Source: Anaerolineales bacterium (GTDB lineage Bacteria; Chloroflexota; Anaerolineae; Anaerolineales; UBA11579). Taken from it: 64,000 bases of DNA. The stretch spans positions 1,528,805 to 1,592,804 of the forward strand of contig CP075367.1 of assembly GCA_019454165.1 (NCBI GenBank). Direction: 5' to 3'. The first letter of the stretch is position 1, and every line of letters starts with the position of its first letter. Below, piece by piece: positions 16,359 to 25,397 of this stretch. The translations under genes were made by a program, and so were the position numbers. Under the pieces are notes generated by a model. That model ran no database searches, had not been told where the DNA came from, and saw only the letters and a list, made by a program, of their open reading frames with translations.

Positions 16359-18965
16359 TTAGCTCTTCAGCACCTGCTCGATCACATCAAAGCCCGGCAG
16401 CGGCGCCCGCGCCGCAAAGAAGCCCACCCAGCGGTCGCCGCCATCGGCCAGCCGCTTCATGATGTTGGACACAGTGAACTGGTCGGGCCGCAGAGCCGGG
16501 TCATCCAATTCTTCCCAGGCCAGCGGGGCTGCCAGCGGCGCGCCCGGCTTGGCGCGCAATGAATACGGGGCAATGCCGGTTTGGGCATAGCGGTTGCGCA
16601 AATAATCCAGGAAGATGCGGCCCTTGCGCTTGTCCTTGCGGATCTGGGTCGTGAACTTGGCGTCCCGCCGCTCCAGCGTGGTGCACACCGCCTTGGCGAA
16701 CAGCAGCACCGTATCGAAGTTGTGCTGCGGCTCCAGCGGCACCACCACATGCAGGCCGCGGCTGCCAGTGGCCATCACGAAGGACGGCAAGCCCATCTCA
16801 GCCAGCATCGTGCGCATGTCCTTGGCGCCGCCCACCACCGCGTCCCAACTATCATCGGTGGACGGGTCCAGGTCGAACACGATCTTGTCCGGCTGCTCCA
16901 GCAGCGGCGCCTGGCTGGTCCAAATATGGATGACAAACGAAGCCAGCTGCGCCAGGTACACCAGCGTGGCCGCATTGTTGATCATGACCTGCAGCTGGGT
17001 CTCTGCCGCGCTGGCGCTGGTGCGCACCTCGACCAGGCTGACGAACTTGGGGAAGTATTCGGGCGCTTCCTTATGGAAGAAGCCCTGGGCGCGGATGCCG
17101 TCCGGGAAACGCTGCATGCTAATCGGCCGGTTCTGCACATGCGGCAGCATCACCGGGGCGATCTGCTCGTAATAGTCAATGACGCGGGCCTTATTGACAT
17201 CCGGGAACAGCATCTTGCCCGGATTGGTGATCTTGATCTTCTGGCCCTCAACCTCGCGCATCTCGTCCCCTGCAGCCGCCCGCGGCGGCTCAACGGGCGG
17301 CGCGGCGGCCCCGTTGCCTGGCTCGGCCGCCGTCGCCTCGCGCCGCACGCTGCTGGCATCCTTGTCCGTGCGCAGACCCAGGAAGCGCGGGTGGCGAATT
17401 TTGTTGAGCTTGGTCCACTCGCCAAAACCCACCTGGGCCACCAACTCCGGCCGCACCCAGCGCACGCCATCCAACGGCAGCAGATCGTCCGCTAAGAACG
17501 GATTCGTATCGCTGGCCAGCGCATCCAGCTTCTTGCGAATATCTCGTATGGCCTCGTCCGAATAGCCTGTGCCGACCCCGCCCACGAATTGCAGCTTGTC
17601 ACTGCCTTCGGGATAATACCCAACCAGCATCGCGCCGAAGCCGCGCATGCCGCCTGTGGGCAGCGTGAACCCGCCAACAACGAACTCCTGCTGGCGCACA
17701 CACTTCCACTTCAGCCAGCTCTTGGAGCGGCTGCGCTGGTACGGCGCATTGCCATCTTTGGCGATCACGCCCTCCTGCCCGCTGGCACAGGCCTCCTTGA
17801 ACATTTCCAGCCCCCCACCCTCTTGGTACTCCATATAGCGCAGCGGGCCTTTGTATTCCACCAGGCCGCGCAATACATCCTTGCGCTCCAGTTGGCTCAG
17901 ACGCGTGGTGTCGTACCCTTCGTAGTATGTAAGGTCGAACAGATACATGAAGACCGGCGCTTCTTCGATGAGTTCCTTGGACGGCTTTTGCACATGCATA
18001 CGCTTTTGCATCTGCTCAAAGCTGGCCCGCTGGCCCTCGAACGAGACGATCTCTGCATCCGCCACAAAATCGCCGCGGCCGTATTCCTTGAGCGCGGCCG
18101 CCAACTCGGGATACTGCTCGGTAATGATCAGCTTGTTGCGCGAGAGCATCTGTACCTGGCCGCCCTTGCGATACACGATGGCGCGTTGACCATCCAGCTT
18201 GGGCTCATAGATCCAGTTGGCGCGCTCAGTCGGCCGGTCTTCCGGTGAAGCCAGCATTGGCTCCTTCCAGCCCGGGAAGCTATCCTTGGTCAGCTTCTCC
18301 AGCGCCTCGGGCTGCAAGACCCGCAGCGCCGGCGGCAGCTGGGCACGCGCGCCCTCTTCCTCCAGCTCCTCTATGCTCTTGCCGCTCTTTATAGACAGCG
18401 GCAACTCGCTCACGATGTCGTACTCCGGGTCAGCCAGGGAGTCTTTCATCTTGACCATCAGCCAGTTCTCTTGCTTACCCTCATACTTGGTGCGCACCAG
18501 GGCGAACTCGCCTTTGATCTTCTGGCCCTCGAAGCGCACTTCGATGAGGCCCGCTTCCAACGACTCTTGCATCGTGAAGGGTTTACGCTTGGTGCCGCGA
18601 ATATTCGTGTAGATGCCCTGGTCCCACAGAATGATGGGGCCAGCGCCGTACTCCCCCTTGGGGATCACGCCCTCAAAGTCGAGATACTCCATCGGGTGGT
18701 CTTCGGTGCGCACCGCCAGCCGTTTGACCACCGGGTCATATGACGGGCCTTGCGGCACTGCCCACGACGCCAGCACCCCGTCGATCTCCAGGCGCACATC
18801 GTAGTGCAGCCGCGTGGCGTCATGCTTCTGGATGCAAAACCGCGCCTGATGCGCGCCAAGACCAGCGGCCTCCGGCACACTGCCCGGCAACGGCTCGCTG
18901 GTCTTGGCGAAATCGCGCTTGTCGCGATATTCCTGTAAGCTTTTGTTCGGGTCGGCCACGCCCAA
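16359..18965 (-). CDS. ligD: Multifunctional NHEJ DNA ligase LigD (PE-LIG-POL)
   Basis: 868 residues with all three domains in the Pseudomonas order. The 3'-phosphoesterase domain (about residues 40-170) has FCIQKHDATRLHYDVRLE, giving His48, His54 and Asp56. The ATP-dependent ligase domain (about 230-540) has the nucleotidylated lysine in YEPKLDGQR (Lys256). The primase-like polymerase domain (about 575-868) has FDLDPS and SRGLHVVVP. The protein processes and joins broken ends with Ku. The reading frame opens with TTG at 18965, 9 nt after the ku stop; a GTG two codons later is an alternative. It is co-directional with ku, forming a minimal NHEJ operon. Confidence 0.96.
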   Translation of the reverse strand: MGVADPNKSLQEYRDKRDFAKTSEPLPGSVPEAAGLGAHQARFCIQKHDATRLHYDVRLEIDGVLASWAVPQGPSYDPVVKRLAVRTEDHPMEYLDFEGVIPKGEYGAGPIILWDQGIYTNIRGTKRKPFTMQESLEAGLIEVRFEGQKIKGEFALVRTKYEGKQENWLMVKMKDSLADPEYDIVSELPLSIKSGKSIEELEEEGARAQLPPALRVLQPEALEKLTKDSFPGWKEPMLASPEDRPTERANWIYEPKLDGQRAIVYRKGGQVQMLSRNKLIITEQYPELAAALKEYGRGDFVADAEIVSFEGQRASFEQMQKRMHVQKPSKELIEEAPVFMYLFDLTYYEGYDTTRLSQLERKDVLRGLVEYKGPLRYMEYQEGGGLEMFKEACASGQEGVIAKDGNAPYQRSRSKSWLKWKCVRQQEFVVGGFTLPTGGMRGFGAMLVGYYPEGSDKLQFVGGVGTGYSDEAIRDIRKKLDALASDTNPFLADDLLPLDGVRWVRPELVAQVGFGEWTKLNKIRHPRFLGLRTDKDASSVRREATAAEPGNGAAAPPVEPPRAAAGDEMREVEGQKIKITNPGKMLFPDVNKARVIDYYEQIAPVMLPHVQNRPISMQRFPDGIRAQGFFHKEAPEYFPKFVSLVEVRTSASAAETQLQVMINNAATLVYLAQLASFVIHIWTSQAPLLEQPDKIVFDLDPSTDDSWDAVVGGAKDMRTMLAEMGLPSFVMATGSRGLHVVVPLEPQHNFDTVLLFAKAVCTTLERRDAKFTTQIRKDKRKGRIFLDYLRNRYAQTGIAPYSLRAKPGAPLAAPLAWEELDDPALRPDQFTVSNIMKRLADGGDRWVGFFAARAPLPGFDVIEQVLKS

Positions 18966-18974
18966 CCTGCTGCG

Positions 18975-19808
18975 CTAGGCGTCTACGCGGGCTTTGCTGG
19001 CTTCGATACTGGCCCGCAACGAGGCCAGCAGATCATCATCCTTGGTCTGCTCCGGCGCGGCGCCAACCACCTCAGGCGTCATGCCCTGGGCCTTCTGCTG
19101 AATGATGCGCTTGATCTCGGCCGTGAAGGTGTCGTGGTATTTCTCGGGCTCGAATGGTTGTGTGAGCTGGTTCACCAGACTGAGCGCCAGATCCAGCTCA
19201 TTCTCTTTCACCTCTTCCGCGCTGGGCAGGTTCAGCCCTTCAGACTCACGCACTTCCGACTGGTAGCGGATCTGGTTGAGGATGAGCGCATCACCTTCAG
19301 GCTTCAGGATCGCCAGGTTCTCTTTGGTACGCAGGATGAACTTGGCCACCGCCACCTTCTTGGAGCGTTGCAGTGCCTCGCGCAGCAAGCTATAAGCCCG
19401 CGCCGCATTCTTGTCTGGGCCTAAATAGTAAGGCTTATCGAAGTAGACGCTGTCGATCTCATCTTCATTGGCGAACGAGAGGATCTCAATACTCTGGGTC
19501 TTCTTTGGGCTGGCGTTCTTGATGTCCTCGTCTTCGATCACGACATAGCGACCGTCTTCGACTTCAAAGCCCTTCACGATCTGGTCATACGGAACTTCCA
19601 CGCCGTCGGCCGCAGCCACGCGCAAATACTTGATGCGTGAATGGTCAGTCTTGCGCAATTGATTGAACGAGAGCTCATTCTCACGCGTTGCCGAGAAGAG
19701 CTTGACAGGGATATTGATCAAACCGAATGCGATCGCGCCGGACCAGATCGCTCGTGCGCCTCCGGCTGCCTTCTTGCTCTTTTCTTCTACAGGTTTTTCT
19801 TCTGCCAT
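18975..19808 (-). CDS. ku: Ku, DNA end-binding protein for NHEJ
   Basis: 277 residues, typical of bacterial Ku (a homodimeric ring that threads onto DNA ends). ARAIWSGAIAFGLINIPVKLFSAT is the standard opening after a short Lys-rich leader (in part IWSGAIAFGLINIPVKLF). The conserved middle includes FDKPYYLGPDKNA and AVAKFILRTKENL, and the C-terminal part holds LNLPSAEEVKENELDLA-type sequence (ELDLALSLVNQL) and a short extension after residue 245. AAAGGAG lies about 8 nt before ATG 19808. It lies directly upstream of ligD. Confidence 0.96.
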   Translation of the reverse strand: MAEEKPVEEKSKKAAGGARAIWSGAIAFGLINIPVKLFSATRENELSFNQLRKTDHSRIKYLRVAAADGVEVPYDQIVKGFEVEDGRYVVIEDEDIKNASPKKTQSIEILSFANEDEIDSVYFDKPYYLGPDKNAARAYSLLREALQRSKKVAVAKFILRTKENLAILKPEGDALILNQIRYQSEVRESEGLNLPSAEEVKENELDLALSLVNQLTQPFEPEKYHDTFTAEIKRIIQQKAQGMTPEVVGAAPEQTKDDDLLASLRASIEASKARVDA

Positions 19809-19858
19809 GGCGAAGCTCCTTTGCTTGGAGTGCATTCATTTTAGCCCATCAAACATTC

Positions 19859-19864
19859 TATAAT
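19859..19864 (+). promoter_or_regulatory. -10 box for a leaderless transcript
   Basis: TATAAT ends 7 nt before ATG 19872. The string TATAATCCCCTGC is also found, identical, before iscS. Confidence 0.55.
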
Positions 19865-19871
19865 CCCCTGC

Positions 19872-20903
19872 ATGACCGCCCCCATTGCCTACTTCTACCC
19901 TGAGGGTCATGCCGCCCACTCGCAGCCGGATCACCCCGAGCGCCCGCAGCGGGTCGAAACCATCCGCCGCACTCTGGAAGACGCCGGGCTTTGGCAACTG
20001 GGCTCCCACCTAGTCAACGAAGGACTCGCCGCCGATGTGCTGGCCGCCGTCCACAGCGCCGAGATGCTGCAAGCCATCCAGCAATACTGCCAGCAGCAGC
20101 GCAACCTGGATGCCGACACCTACACTACCAGCGATAGCTGGCGGCTGGCGCAGGCCGCCGCCGGGGGCGCGGTGGCCGTAGCCCAGGCCGTGTGGCGCGG
20201 CGAAGCCCAGACCGGCTTCGCCCTCAGCCGCCCGCCGGGCCACCACGCCACCCGCACCCAGCCAATGGGCTTCTGCCTGCTCAACAACGTGGCCCTGGCC
20301 GCCCAGCACCTGCTGCAGCACGAGGGCGCGGCGCGCATCGCCATTCTGGATATGGACGTGCACCATGGCAATGGCACGCAGGATATTTTCTACGACCGGG
20401 CTGATGTGATGTTCTGCAACACGCAGCAGCTGCCGCTGTGGCCCGGCACCGGCCGCCTTGAAGAGCGCGGTGTCAGCGCCGGCCTGGGCTTCACCGCCAA
20501 CCTGCCCCTGCCGCCCGGCAGCGGCGATGCCGCCTTTGAAGCCGCCTATGGCGAGCTATTCCCCGCGCTACTGGACGCCTTCAAGCCGGAGATGCTGTTG
20601 GTCAGCTTCGGCTTTGATTCGCATTGGAAGGATCCCCTCGCCAACCTGCAGGTCAGCGCCGCCGGCTACGGCCGCGCCGTGGCCTCGCTGCGCCACTGGG
20701 CGCAGCAACACTGTGGCGGCAAGATCGCCCTGATCCTCGAAGGCGGCTACGACCTGGATGCGGCCGCCGCCTGCGGCCTGGCCGCTGCCCAAGCCCTGCT
20801 GGGCCACGAGATCACCGACGCCGTCGGCCCTTCCCCATTTCCCGAAGGCGAAGATTGGGTTGCAGTTCTGGACACAGCCCGCAAAGAATTTAGCCGCGGA
20901 TAA
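19872..20903 (+). CDS. Histone deacetylase-family Zn amidohydrolase
   Basis: 343 residues. Active-site motifs are complete: HPERPQR near residue 21, RPPGHHATR (His124-His125 charge relay), ILDMDVHHGNGTQD (zinc ligands Asp162 and His164), FGFDSHWKDPL (third zinc Asp) and LEGGYDL (catalytic Tyr). This is the class II HDAC/acetoin-utilisation/acetylpolyamine amidohydrolase superfamily, which removes acyl groups from amines. In bacteria the substrate may be an acetylated polyamine or protein lysine. It is divergent from ku-ligD. Its stop codon falls inside a dispersed repeat, so the last residues (SRG) may be repeat-derived. Confidence 0.92.
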   Translation: MTAPIAYFYPEGHAAHSQPDHPERPQRVETIRRTLEDAGLWQLGSHLVNEGLAADVLAAVHSAEMLQAIQQYCQQQRNLDADTYTTSDSWRLAQAAAGGAVAVAQAVWRGEAQTGFALSRPPGHHATRTQPMGFCLLNNVALAAQHLLQHEGAARIAILDMDVHHGNGTQDIFYDRADVMFCNTQQLPLWPGTGRLEERGVSAGLGFTANLPLPPGSGDAAFEAAYGELFPALLDAFKPEMLLVSFGFDSHWKDPLANLQVSAAGYGRAVASLRHWAQQHCGGKIALILEGGYDLDAAAACGLAAAQALLGHEITDAVGPSPFPEGEDWVAVLDTARKEFSRG

Positions 20904-20984
20904 ACGCGGATGAACGCAGATAAAGAAGATTTCTGCTTATCTGCATTCATCTCTTTGAATCTGTGTTCATCTGTGGATAATCAA
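20890..20984. repeat. Dispersed palindromic repeat, copy 4
   Basis: Begins CCGCGGATAAACGCGGATGA within the HDAC-like gene's last codons and stop, and ends AATCTGTGTTCATCTGTGG just before the ribosome binding site of the next gene. The halves are imperfect inverted copies. Confidence 0.75.
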
Positions 20985-20995
20985 TAGGAGTCAAC

Positions 20996-21925
20996 ATGGA
21001 AATCTCCATCATGATCGAAGGCCAGGACGGCCTCACCTGGCCCCGCTGGCAGCGCCTGGCCCAAGCCGCCGAGGATTTCGGCTACGCCGGCCTCTACCGC
21101 AGCGATCACTACACCAACATGAACCCGCCGGAGAAAGACTCGCTGGAGTTGTGGGTCTCGCTCACCTGGCTCGCCAGCCACACCAAGCGCATCCACTTCG
21201 GCCCGCTGGTAGCGCCCTTCTCCTTCCGCCATCCCAGCTTGACCGCCCGCATGGCCGCCGCCGTGGATGATCTGAGCGGCGGTCGTCTCGTGCTCGGCCT
21301 CGGCGCTGGCTGGCAGGTGCGCGAGCATGAGATGTTCGGGCTGGACTTGCTGGAGATCCCCGAGCGCATGCGCCGTTTCGAAGAAGGGCTTGATGTCGTC
21401 ACCAGCCTGCTCACCAGCAACACTCCGGTGGATTACGATGGCGCGCACTACCAACTCAAGCAAGCCATCCTGCTGCCGCGGCCACAGCGGCCCGGCGGCC
21501 CGCCCATCCTGGTAGGCGGCAATGGCAAACAACGCACGCTGAAACTGGCCGCCAAGTACGCACGCGAATGGAACGGCACCGGGCAGACTCCGCAAAGTTT
21601 TGCCGAGCGCATGCCGATTCTTGACAGCTTCCTGGCCGCCGAAGGTCGCCAACCCAGCGAGGTCAAACGCAGCACCATGATCCGCGTCCTGTATGGCCGC
21701 GATCAAGCCGAGCTGCAGGCCAAACTGGCAAACACTCCGCTTAGCGCTGAGGAGTGGCGCGCTCGCGGCGCGCTGGTGGGCGAAGCCAGCCAGCTGCTGG
21801 AGCAGCTTGCCGCCCTCGCCGCGGCAGGCTGCCAGCAGGTCATGCTGCAATGGATGGAAATGGACGATATCGCCGGGCTGGAAGCCCTGGCCAAGGATCT
21901 GCTGCCACAAGCCGGCAAACTATAG
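20996..21925 (+). CDS. LLM-class (luciferase-like, F420/flavin) oxidoreductase
   Basis: 309 residues with a TAGGAG site 5 nt upstream. The TIM-barrel luciferase-like fold is indicated by LAQAAEDFGYAGLYRSDHY, the LGPLVAPFSFRHP-type segment (HFGPLVAPFSFRHP), LSGGRLVLGLGAGW and the ILVGGNGKQRTLKLAAKYA region. This family uses F420 or FMN. The G-W-x-x-x-E element (GAGWQVREHEMFG) is typical of F420-dependent members. The substrate is unknown. It is followed after 37 nt by a lipoprotein gene on the same strand. Confidence 0.88.
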   Translation: MEISIMIEGQDGLTWPRWQRLAQAAEDFGYAGLYRSDHYTNMNPPEKDSLELWVSLTWLASHTKRIHFGPLVAPFSFRHPSLTARMAAAVDDLSGGRLVLGLGAGWQVREHEMFGLDLLEIPERMRRFEEGLDVVTSLLTSNTPVDYDGAHYQLKQAILLPRPQRPGGPPILVGGNGKQRTLKLAAKYAREWNGTGQTPQSFAERMPILDSFLAAEGRQPSEVKRSTMIRVLYGRDQAELQAKLANTPLSAEEWRARGALVGEASQLLEQLAALAAAGCQQVMLQWMEMDDIAGLEALAKDLLPQAGKL

Positions 21926-21962
21926 GGAAGAATAGAGCATTCCCAAAATTGAGGTGAACGGC

Positions 21963-23546
21963 ATGAGATCCCACAAGCTTCGTCCCCTCATTACCGCCCT
22001 GGCCTGCGCAGTTGGCGCGCTGGCCGCTTGCAGTCCAACCGCTGCAACCAGCACACCCACCGCCAACGCAACCAGCACTCCCGCCACCGAAGAAACCACG
22101 CAAGCCCTGGCCCAGCCCGAGCATGTGCTGGGTGCGCTGCAGTGGAGCGAGACCAGCTTCCCATCTGGCCCAGCCCAAGTATTCGGCGGCTGGGCCAACG
22201 GGCTGCGCGCAAGCGACTATTGCGAAACTGGCCCGTACCGCTGGCTGGATAGCAGCCATCTGATGCTCTTCCCCGTCGTGGGCCAAACGCAAGTCAATGA
22301 TGTGGACTTCTCCTACTGGACTCACCCCATCGTAGTGAGCGTAGATGGCAGCCCAAGCTGGGCGCTCAGCCAGCCACAGGAATATTGCAACCTGCCCGCC
22401 TGGTCGGCCGCGCTGGAGCGCGTGATCGAAGTAGACGACGCCGGCGTGCAACTGCGCACGCTGGCTGGCGAAGTCACCGCCACCCACCCGGGCAGCCTGC
22501 CGCTCAGCCTGGCGCCGAGTGGCCTGCGCCTGCTGGCCGGCACGACCTGGCTTGATTTAGAAACAGGCCAAACCGCCGCCCTGTCGGAAGCCTGGGGCGC
22601 GGCTGGCTTCTTCAAGATCGCCTGGAGCGCTGACGAGCTGCGCCTGTTCGGCTGCTGCTTCCATTACGCCGACGTGGGCAGCGGGGATGCCTGGGAACAG
22701 GAGAGCTACAACGAACTCACCGTAGTAGGACGCGGCTCCTGGCCTGGGGAAGAGATTGCCGCGCGCGCTTTGTGGGTTTCGGGCGATGAGCAAGCCGTCA
22801 TCGATACGCTGGCCATCCAATTCATGCTACCGACATCTGTAGTTACGGCCCTGCCCGTCTTTCTGCCCGCCGAGAACAGCATTATCGACCTGCGCACAGT
22901 GTTGCCGGATGACTTGCCAGATTTGTGTCCTAACCGGCTGGCGCCTCAAGCTACTGCTCTATGGGTCAGCTGCCCTGAGCAAAACGCCGGCGGGATCACT
23001 CTGGCTCAGGATGCCTATTTGATCTCCCTGCCCTCGCTGCAGGTCACCATACTCAGCACCCAGCCTGAATTGCTAGCCTGGTCTGCAGATGGTCGTTACG
23101 CACTCTATCGCCAGAACTCAGACGTGGCCACCAGCCTATGGATACTGGACACCACCACCATCATCAACACCCAGTTGCCCGCACCGGTTTTAGATGATGT
23201 AGCCTGGCATCCTGAGCGTCCGCTGGCCTTGCTATTCACGCCCGGCCGGCAAGACCTGCTGGTGGTGGATGCCGCCAGCAGCCTCAGGCGCAACCTGGCC
23301 GCCGAACTGCCCGTGCGCGCCGCCGTCTGGCAGCCACAAACCAGCGGGCTGGTCCTGCTGGCGCAGGATGGCAGCCTGTGGTGGCTGGCAGACGCACTGG
23401 ATCCCGACAGCCTGCCCGAACAACTCACTCCGCCGCTGCCCAACGTTCACAGCCTGCGCTGGTCACCGGATGGCCATTGGCTGGCCTTTGTCAGCGAGGG
23501 CGCGCTGTATCTCATTGAACCCGCCACCCAAGGAGAACAACCATGA
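21963..23546 (+). CDS. Lipoprotein with beta-propeller-like repeats
   Basis: 527 residues from ATG 21963 with GAGGTG 7 nt upstream; a GTG at 21954 is less likely. The N-terminus MRSHKLRPLITALACAVGAL followed by AACSP is a signal peptide with lipobox (LAAC), so the mature protein is lipid-anchored through its Cys. A Thr/Ala/Pro linker (STPTANATSTPATEE) follows. The rest carries spaced WSxDxRY/H motifs (WSADGRYALYR, WHPERPLALLF, WSPDGHWLAFVS) like TolB/PD40 beta-propeller blades. It probably binds or senses something at the cell surface; the ligand is unknown. Its stop overlaps the nitroreductase start by ATGA. Confidence 0.75.
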   Translation: MRSHKLRPLITALACAVGALAACSPTAATSTPTANATSTPATEETTQALAQPEHVLGALQWSETSFPSGPAQVFGGWANGLRASDYCETGPYRWLDSSHLMLFPVVGQTQVNDVDFSYWTHPIVVSVDGSPSWALSQPQEYCNLPAWSAALERVIEVDDAGVQLRTLAGEVTATHPGSLPLSLAPSGLRLLAGTTWLDLETGQTAALSEAWGAAGFFKIAWSADELRLFGCCFHYADVGSGDAWEQESYNELTVVGRGSWPGEEIAARALWVSGDEQAVIDTLAIQFMLPTSVVTALPVFLPAENSIIDLRTVLPDDLPDLCPNRLAPQATALWVSCPEQNAGGITLAQDAYLISLPSLQVTILSTQPELLAWSADGRYALYRQNSDVATSLWILDTTTIINTQLPAPVLDDVAWHPERPLALLFTPGRQDLLVVDAASSLRRNLAAELPVRAAVWQPQTSGLVLLAQDGSLWWLADALDPDSLPEQLTPPLPNVHSLRWSPDGHWLAFVSEGALYLIEPATQGEQP

Positions 23547-24058
23547 AGGTATCCGAAGCCATTCGCCGCAAGCGCGCCATCCGTGACTTTACCGATGAAC
23601 CGCTACCGGATGAAGTCGTCATGGCCATCCTAAAAGCCGGTCGCCGCTCTCAGTCATCCAAGAATCGCCAGGCCTGGCGCTTCCTCGCCATCCGCGACCG
23701 CGAAACACTCCGCCAGGTCAGCAAGCTGGGCCAGTTCGCCGGGCACCTGGCCGGCGCCGCGCTGGGCGTACTCATCCTCACTCCGCCGCCGGACAAGTTC
23801 TACGGCGCCCTGTTCGATGCCGGGCAGGCGGCCGCCTACATGCAGTTGGCCGCCACCGAGCTTGGCATCGGCTCCTGCCTCGCCACGCTGTACGACAGTG
23901 ACAAAGTGGCCGCGCTGCTCGGCATCCCAGAGGATTGGCAGGCTCTGATGGCGATCTCGTTCGGCTATCCGGCGCAGAAGGAAAAGCTGCGCCTCGCCAA
24001 GCTACTCAAAGGACGCAAAGACTTTGACGAAGTGGTGATGTGGGAGAAGTGGTCCTAG
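23543..24058 (+). CDS. Nitroreductase-family protein
   Basis: 171 residues. KVSEAIRRKRAIRDFTDEPL and RSQSSKNRQAWRFLAI form the FMN-binding N-terminal motif of the nitroreductase fold (R-R-x-R...F and SxxNxQPWRF-like). The end GSCLATLYDSDKVAALLGIP and ISFGYPA matches the family C-terminus. These FMN enzymes reduce nitro groups, quinones or enones with NAD(P)H; the true substrate is unknown. The gene overlaps the lipoprotein gene upstream and shares a CTAG at its stop with the convergent DUF1697 gene. Confidence 0.88.
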   Translation: MKVSEAIRRKRAIRDFTDEPLPDEVVMAILKAGRRSQSSKNRQAWRFLAIRDRETLRQVSKLGQFAGHLAGAALGVLILTPPPDKFYGALFDAGQAAAYMQLAATELGIGSCLATLYDSDKVAALLGIPEDWQALMAISFGYPAQKEKLRLAKLLKGRKDFDEVVMWEKWS

Positions 24059-24588
24059 CCGGCCATCTTGCGCAGGATGCGCTCAACGGTTTGCTGCGTG
24101 CGTGAGGTCATCTCTTTGCCATACTGCCGCTCCAGCCAACCGCCGGGGTCGCCCGTTGTCGTTGTATCGGTAACGCTGCACAGCGCGCCTTGGGCATAGT
24201 GTACAAAGCGGAACGGCTTCCCCTCAGGCTGGTATGGCAGCTTGAAGCCCAGCTTGGGGCGGTGCTTGAAGAATGTGACCAGCAAATAGCTGGTGTTACT
24301 GTGGACCACATCAGTAAACGGTTCAGCCGCCAATAGCTTGGCCAGTTGCTTCTCGCTCTTGATGATCGTGGTGGCATTGAAGCCCAGCCGCTTGGGCCAG
24401 GCCGCTTCCAGCTTGCTTTCCCAGGCCGCGATATCCGGCGCATCCGCTTCAAAAACAATGTTCCCGCTGGATAGCACCGACTGCACGCCGCCAAACCCCA
24501 CTGCCTCGAACACGCCGCGCAGGTCTGCGTTCTTCATGTTGGGAAACGCCGGGGCAATACCGCGCAACAGCGCAACATATTTCTGCAT
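24055..24588 (-). CDS. DUF1697-family protein
   Basis: 177 residues. YVALLRGIAPAFPNMKNADLRG, then VQSVLSSGNIVFE and the C-terminal RTQQTVERILRKM, are the usual DUF1697 signature (family members read ALLRGIN.. and SGNVVF). The family is widespread in bacteria and has no established function. The gene follows the bestrophin-like membrane gene by 5 nt on the same strand, probably an operon. Its stop overlaps that of the convergent nitroreductase gene, so there is no space for a terminator. Confidence 0.85.
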   Translation of the reverse strand: MQKYVALLRGIAPAFPNMKNADLRGVFEAVGFGGVQSVLSSGNIVFEADAPDIAAWESKLEAAWPKRLGFNATTIIKSEKQLAKLLAAEPFTDVVHSNTSYLLVTFFKHRPKLGFKLPYQPEGKPFRFVHYAQGALCSVTDTTTTGDPGGWLERQYGKEMTSRTQQTVERILRKMAG

Positions 24589-24593
24589 GCAGG

Positions 24594-25367
24594 CTAGTAG
24601 TCTTCTTCGATGTGCTTCAATGCCATAGAGAACGGAGCGGGCGTCAGCTGCATATGCCCGCGGAAGGGGTTATCCAGCTCCTCGATCAGTTGGAACACCA
24701 TCGCCTGCAGGAAACCGATCACGAACGCAGAGAAGTGGCCGTAAAACGCCACCTCGAATGGCATCAACAGAAAGGTCACCAGCGCAAAGCCAGACGCAAT
24801 ATAGATAAAGTACTTGAGGAAGCGCGGCAGGCGGTTGCGGCTCTCATTGGTGCGCTCCGTGCGCAGCTGCGCCACGGCGCCGTAGTGCTCCACAATCTGC
24901 TCAAACACGATGGCGTCATGATCGTCGTCGAACTCAACGCTTTGAATCACCTCAGAGATCTTGCGCAGCGCCAGACCACTCTTGGCGTTGCGCTCGCCCT
25001 TCGCCAGCAGGCGAAAATTGCCCTCAACGACATAGTTGATGTACTCGCGGATGCCCGCCTTCATGCGCGCCGTCAATTCTTGATCACGGAAGTACAGGCT
25101 CAAGCGGAACAGCTGCTCCAGCGATTGGGCTTCTTTGCCGATCAGCGAAGAGATGCGGTTGTATTGGCTCCACACCTCAAAAACAACGAACGCCGCCAGA
25201 ATGCCATACAAGGTTCCAAAAACGCTGAGGAATGAGCTCAAACCACCTACATCGATCACATACAACTCGGTGTGAAGATAGGTGCGTGCCAGCCAGTACA
25301 GCCCGGCACACACCAGCGAGAATCCCAGCGATTTAAGTACCATGCCCCAGATTGTAGTAGCAATCAT
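24594..25367 (-). CDS. Bestrophin-like/DUF4239-type membrane protein
   Basis: 257 residues from ATG 25367 (ATG 25343 is also possible). Two membrane segments near residues 8-30 and 37-60 and two more near 195-245 flank a cytosolic helical region with EAQSLEQLFRLSLYFRDQE, the arrangement of the DUF4239/bestrophin-like family. Reading further upstream in frame runs antisense through the SulP gene and is not coding. The function is uncertain; some relatives are anion channels. It is divergent from the SulP transporter, which may suggest a shared ion-transport role. Confidence 0.7.
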   Translation of the reverse strand: MIATTIWGMVLKSLGFSLVCAGLYWLARTYLHTELYVIDVGGLSSFLSVFGTLYGILAAFVVFEVWSQYNRISSLIGKEAQSLEQLFRLSLYFRDQELTARMKAGIREYINYVVEGNFRLLAKGERNAKSGLALRKISEVIQSVEFDDDHDAIVFEQIVEHYGAVAQLRTERTNESRNRLPRFLKYFIYIASGFALVTFLLMPFEVAFYGHFSAFVIGFLQAMVFQLIEELDNPFRGHMQLTPAPFSMALKHIEEDY

Positions 25368-25397
25368 GGTATAGTGCGGCGTTTTTCGATTAACACA
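25368..25397. promoter_or_regulatory. Short divergent promoter region
   Basis: Only 30 bp separate the two divergent membrane genes. GGTATAGTGC contains a -10-like TATAGT on the plus strand, and the same bases give TATACC on the minus strand. Confidence 0.4.

Noticed and set aside
20981..21910. A 309-codon frame antisense to the LLM oxidoreductase
   Set aside because: The plus strand has a ribosome binding site and family motifs; the antisense frame has neither.
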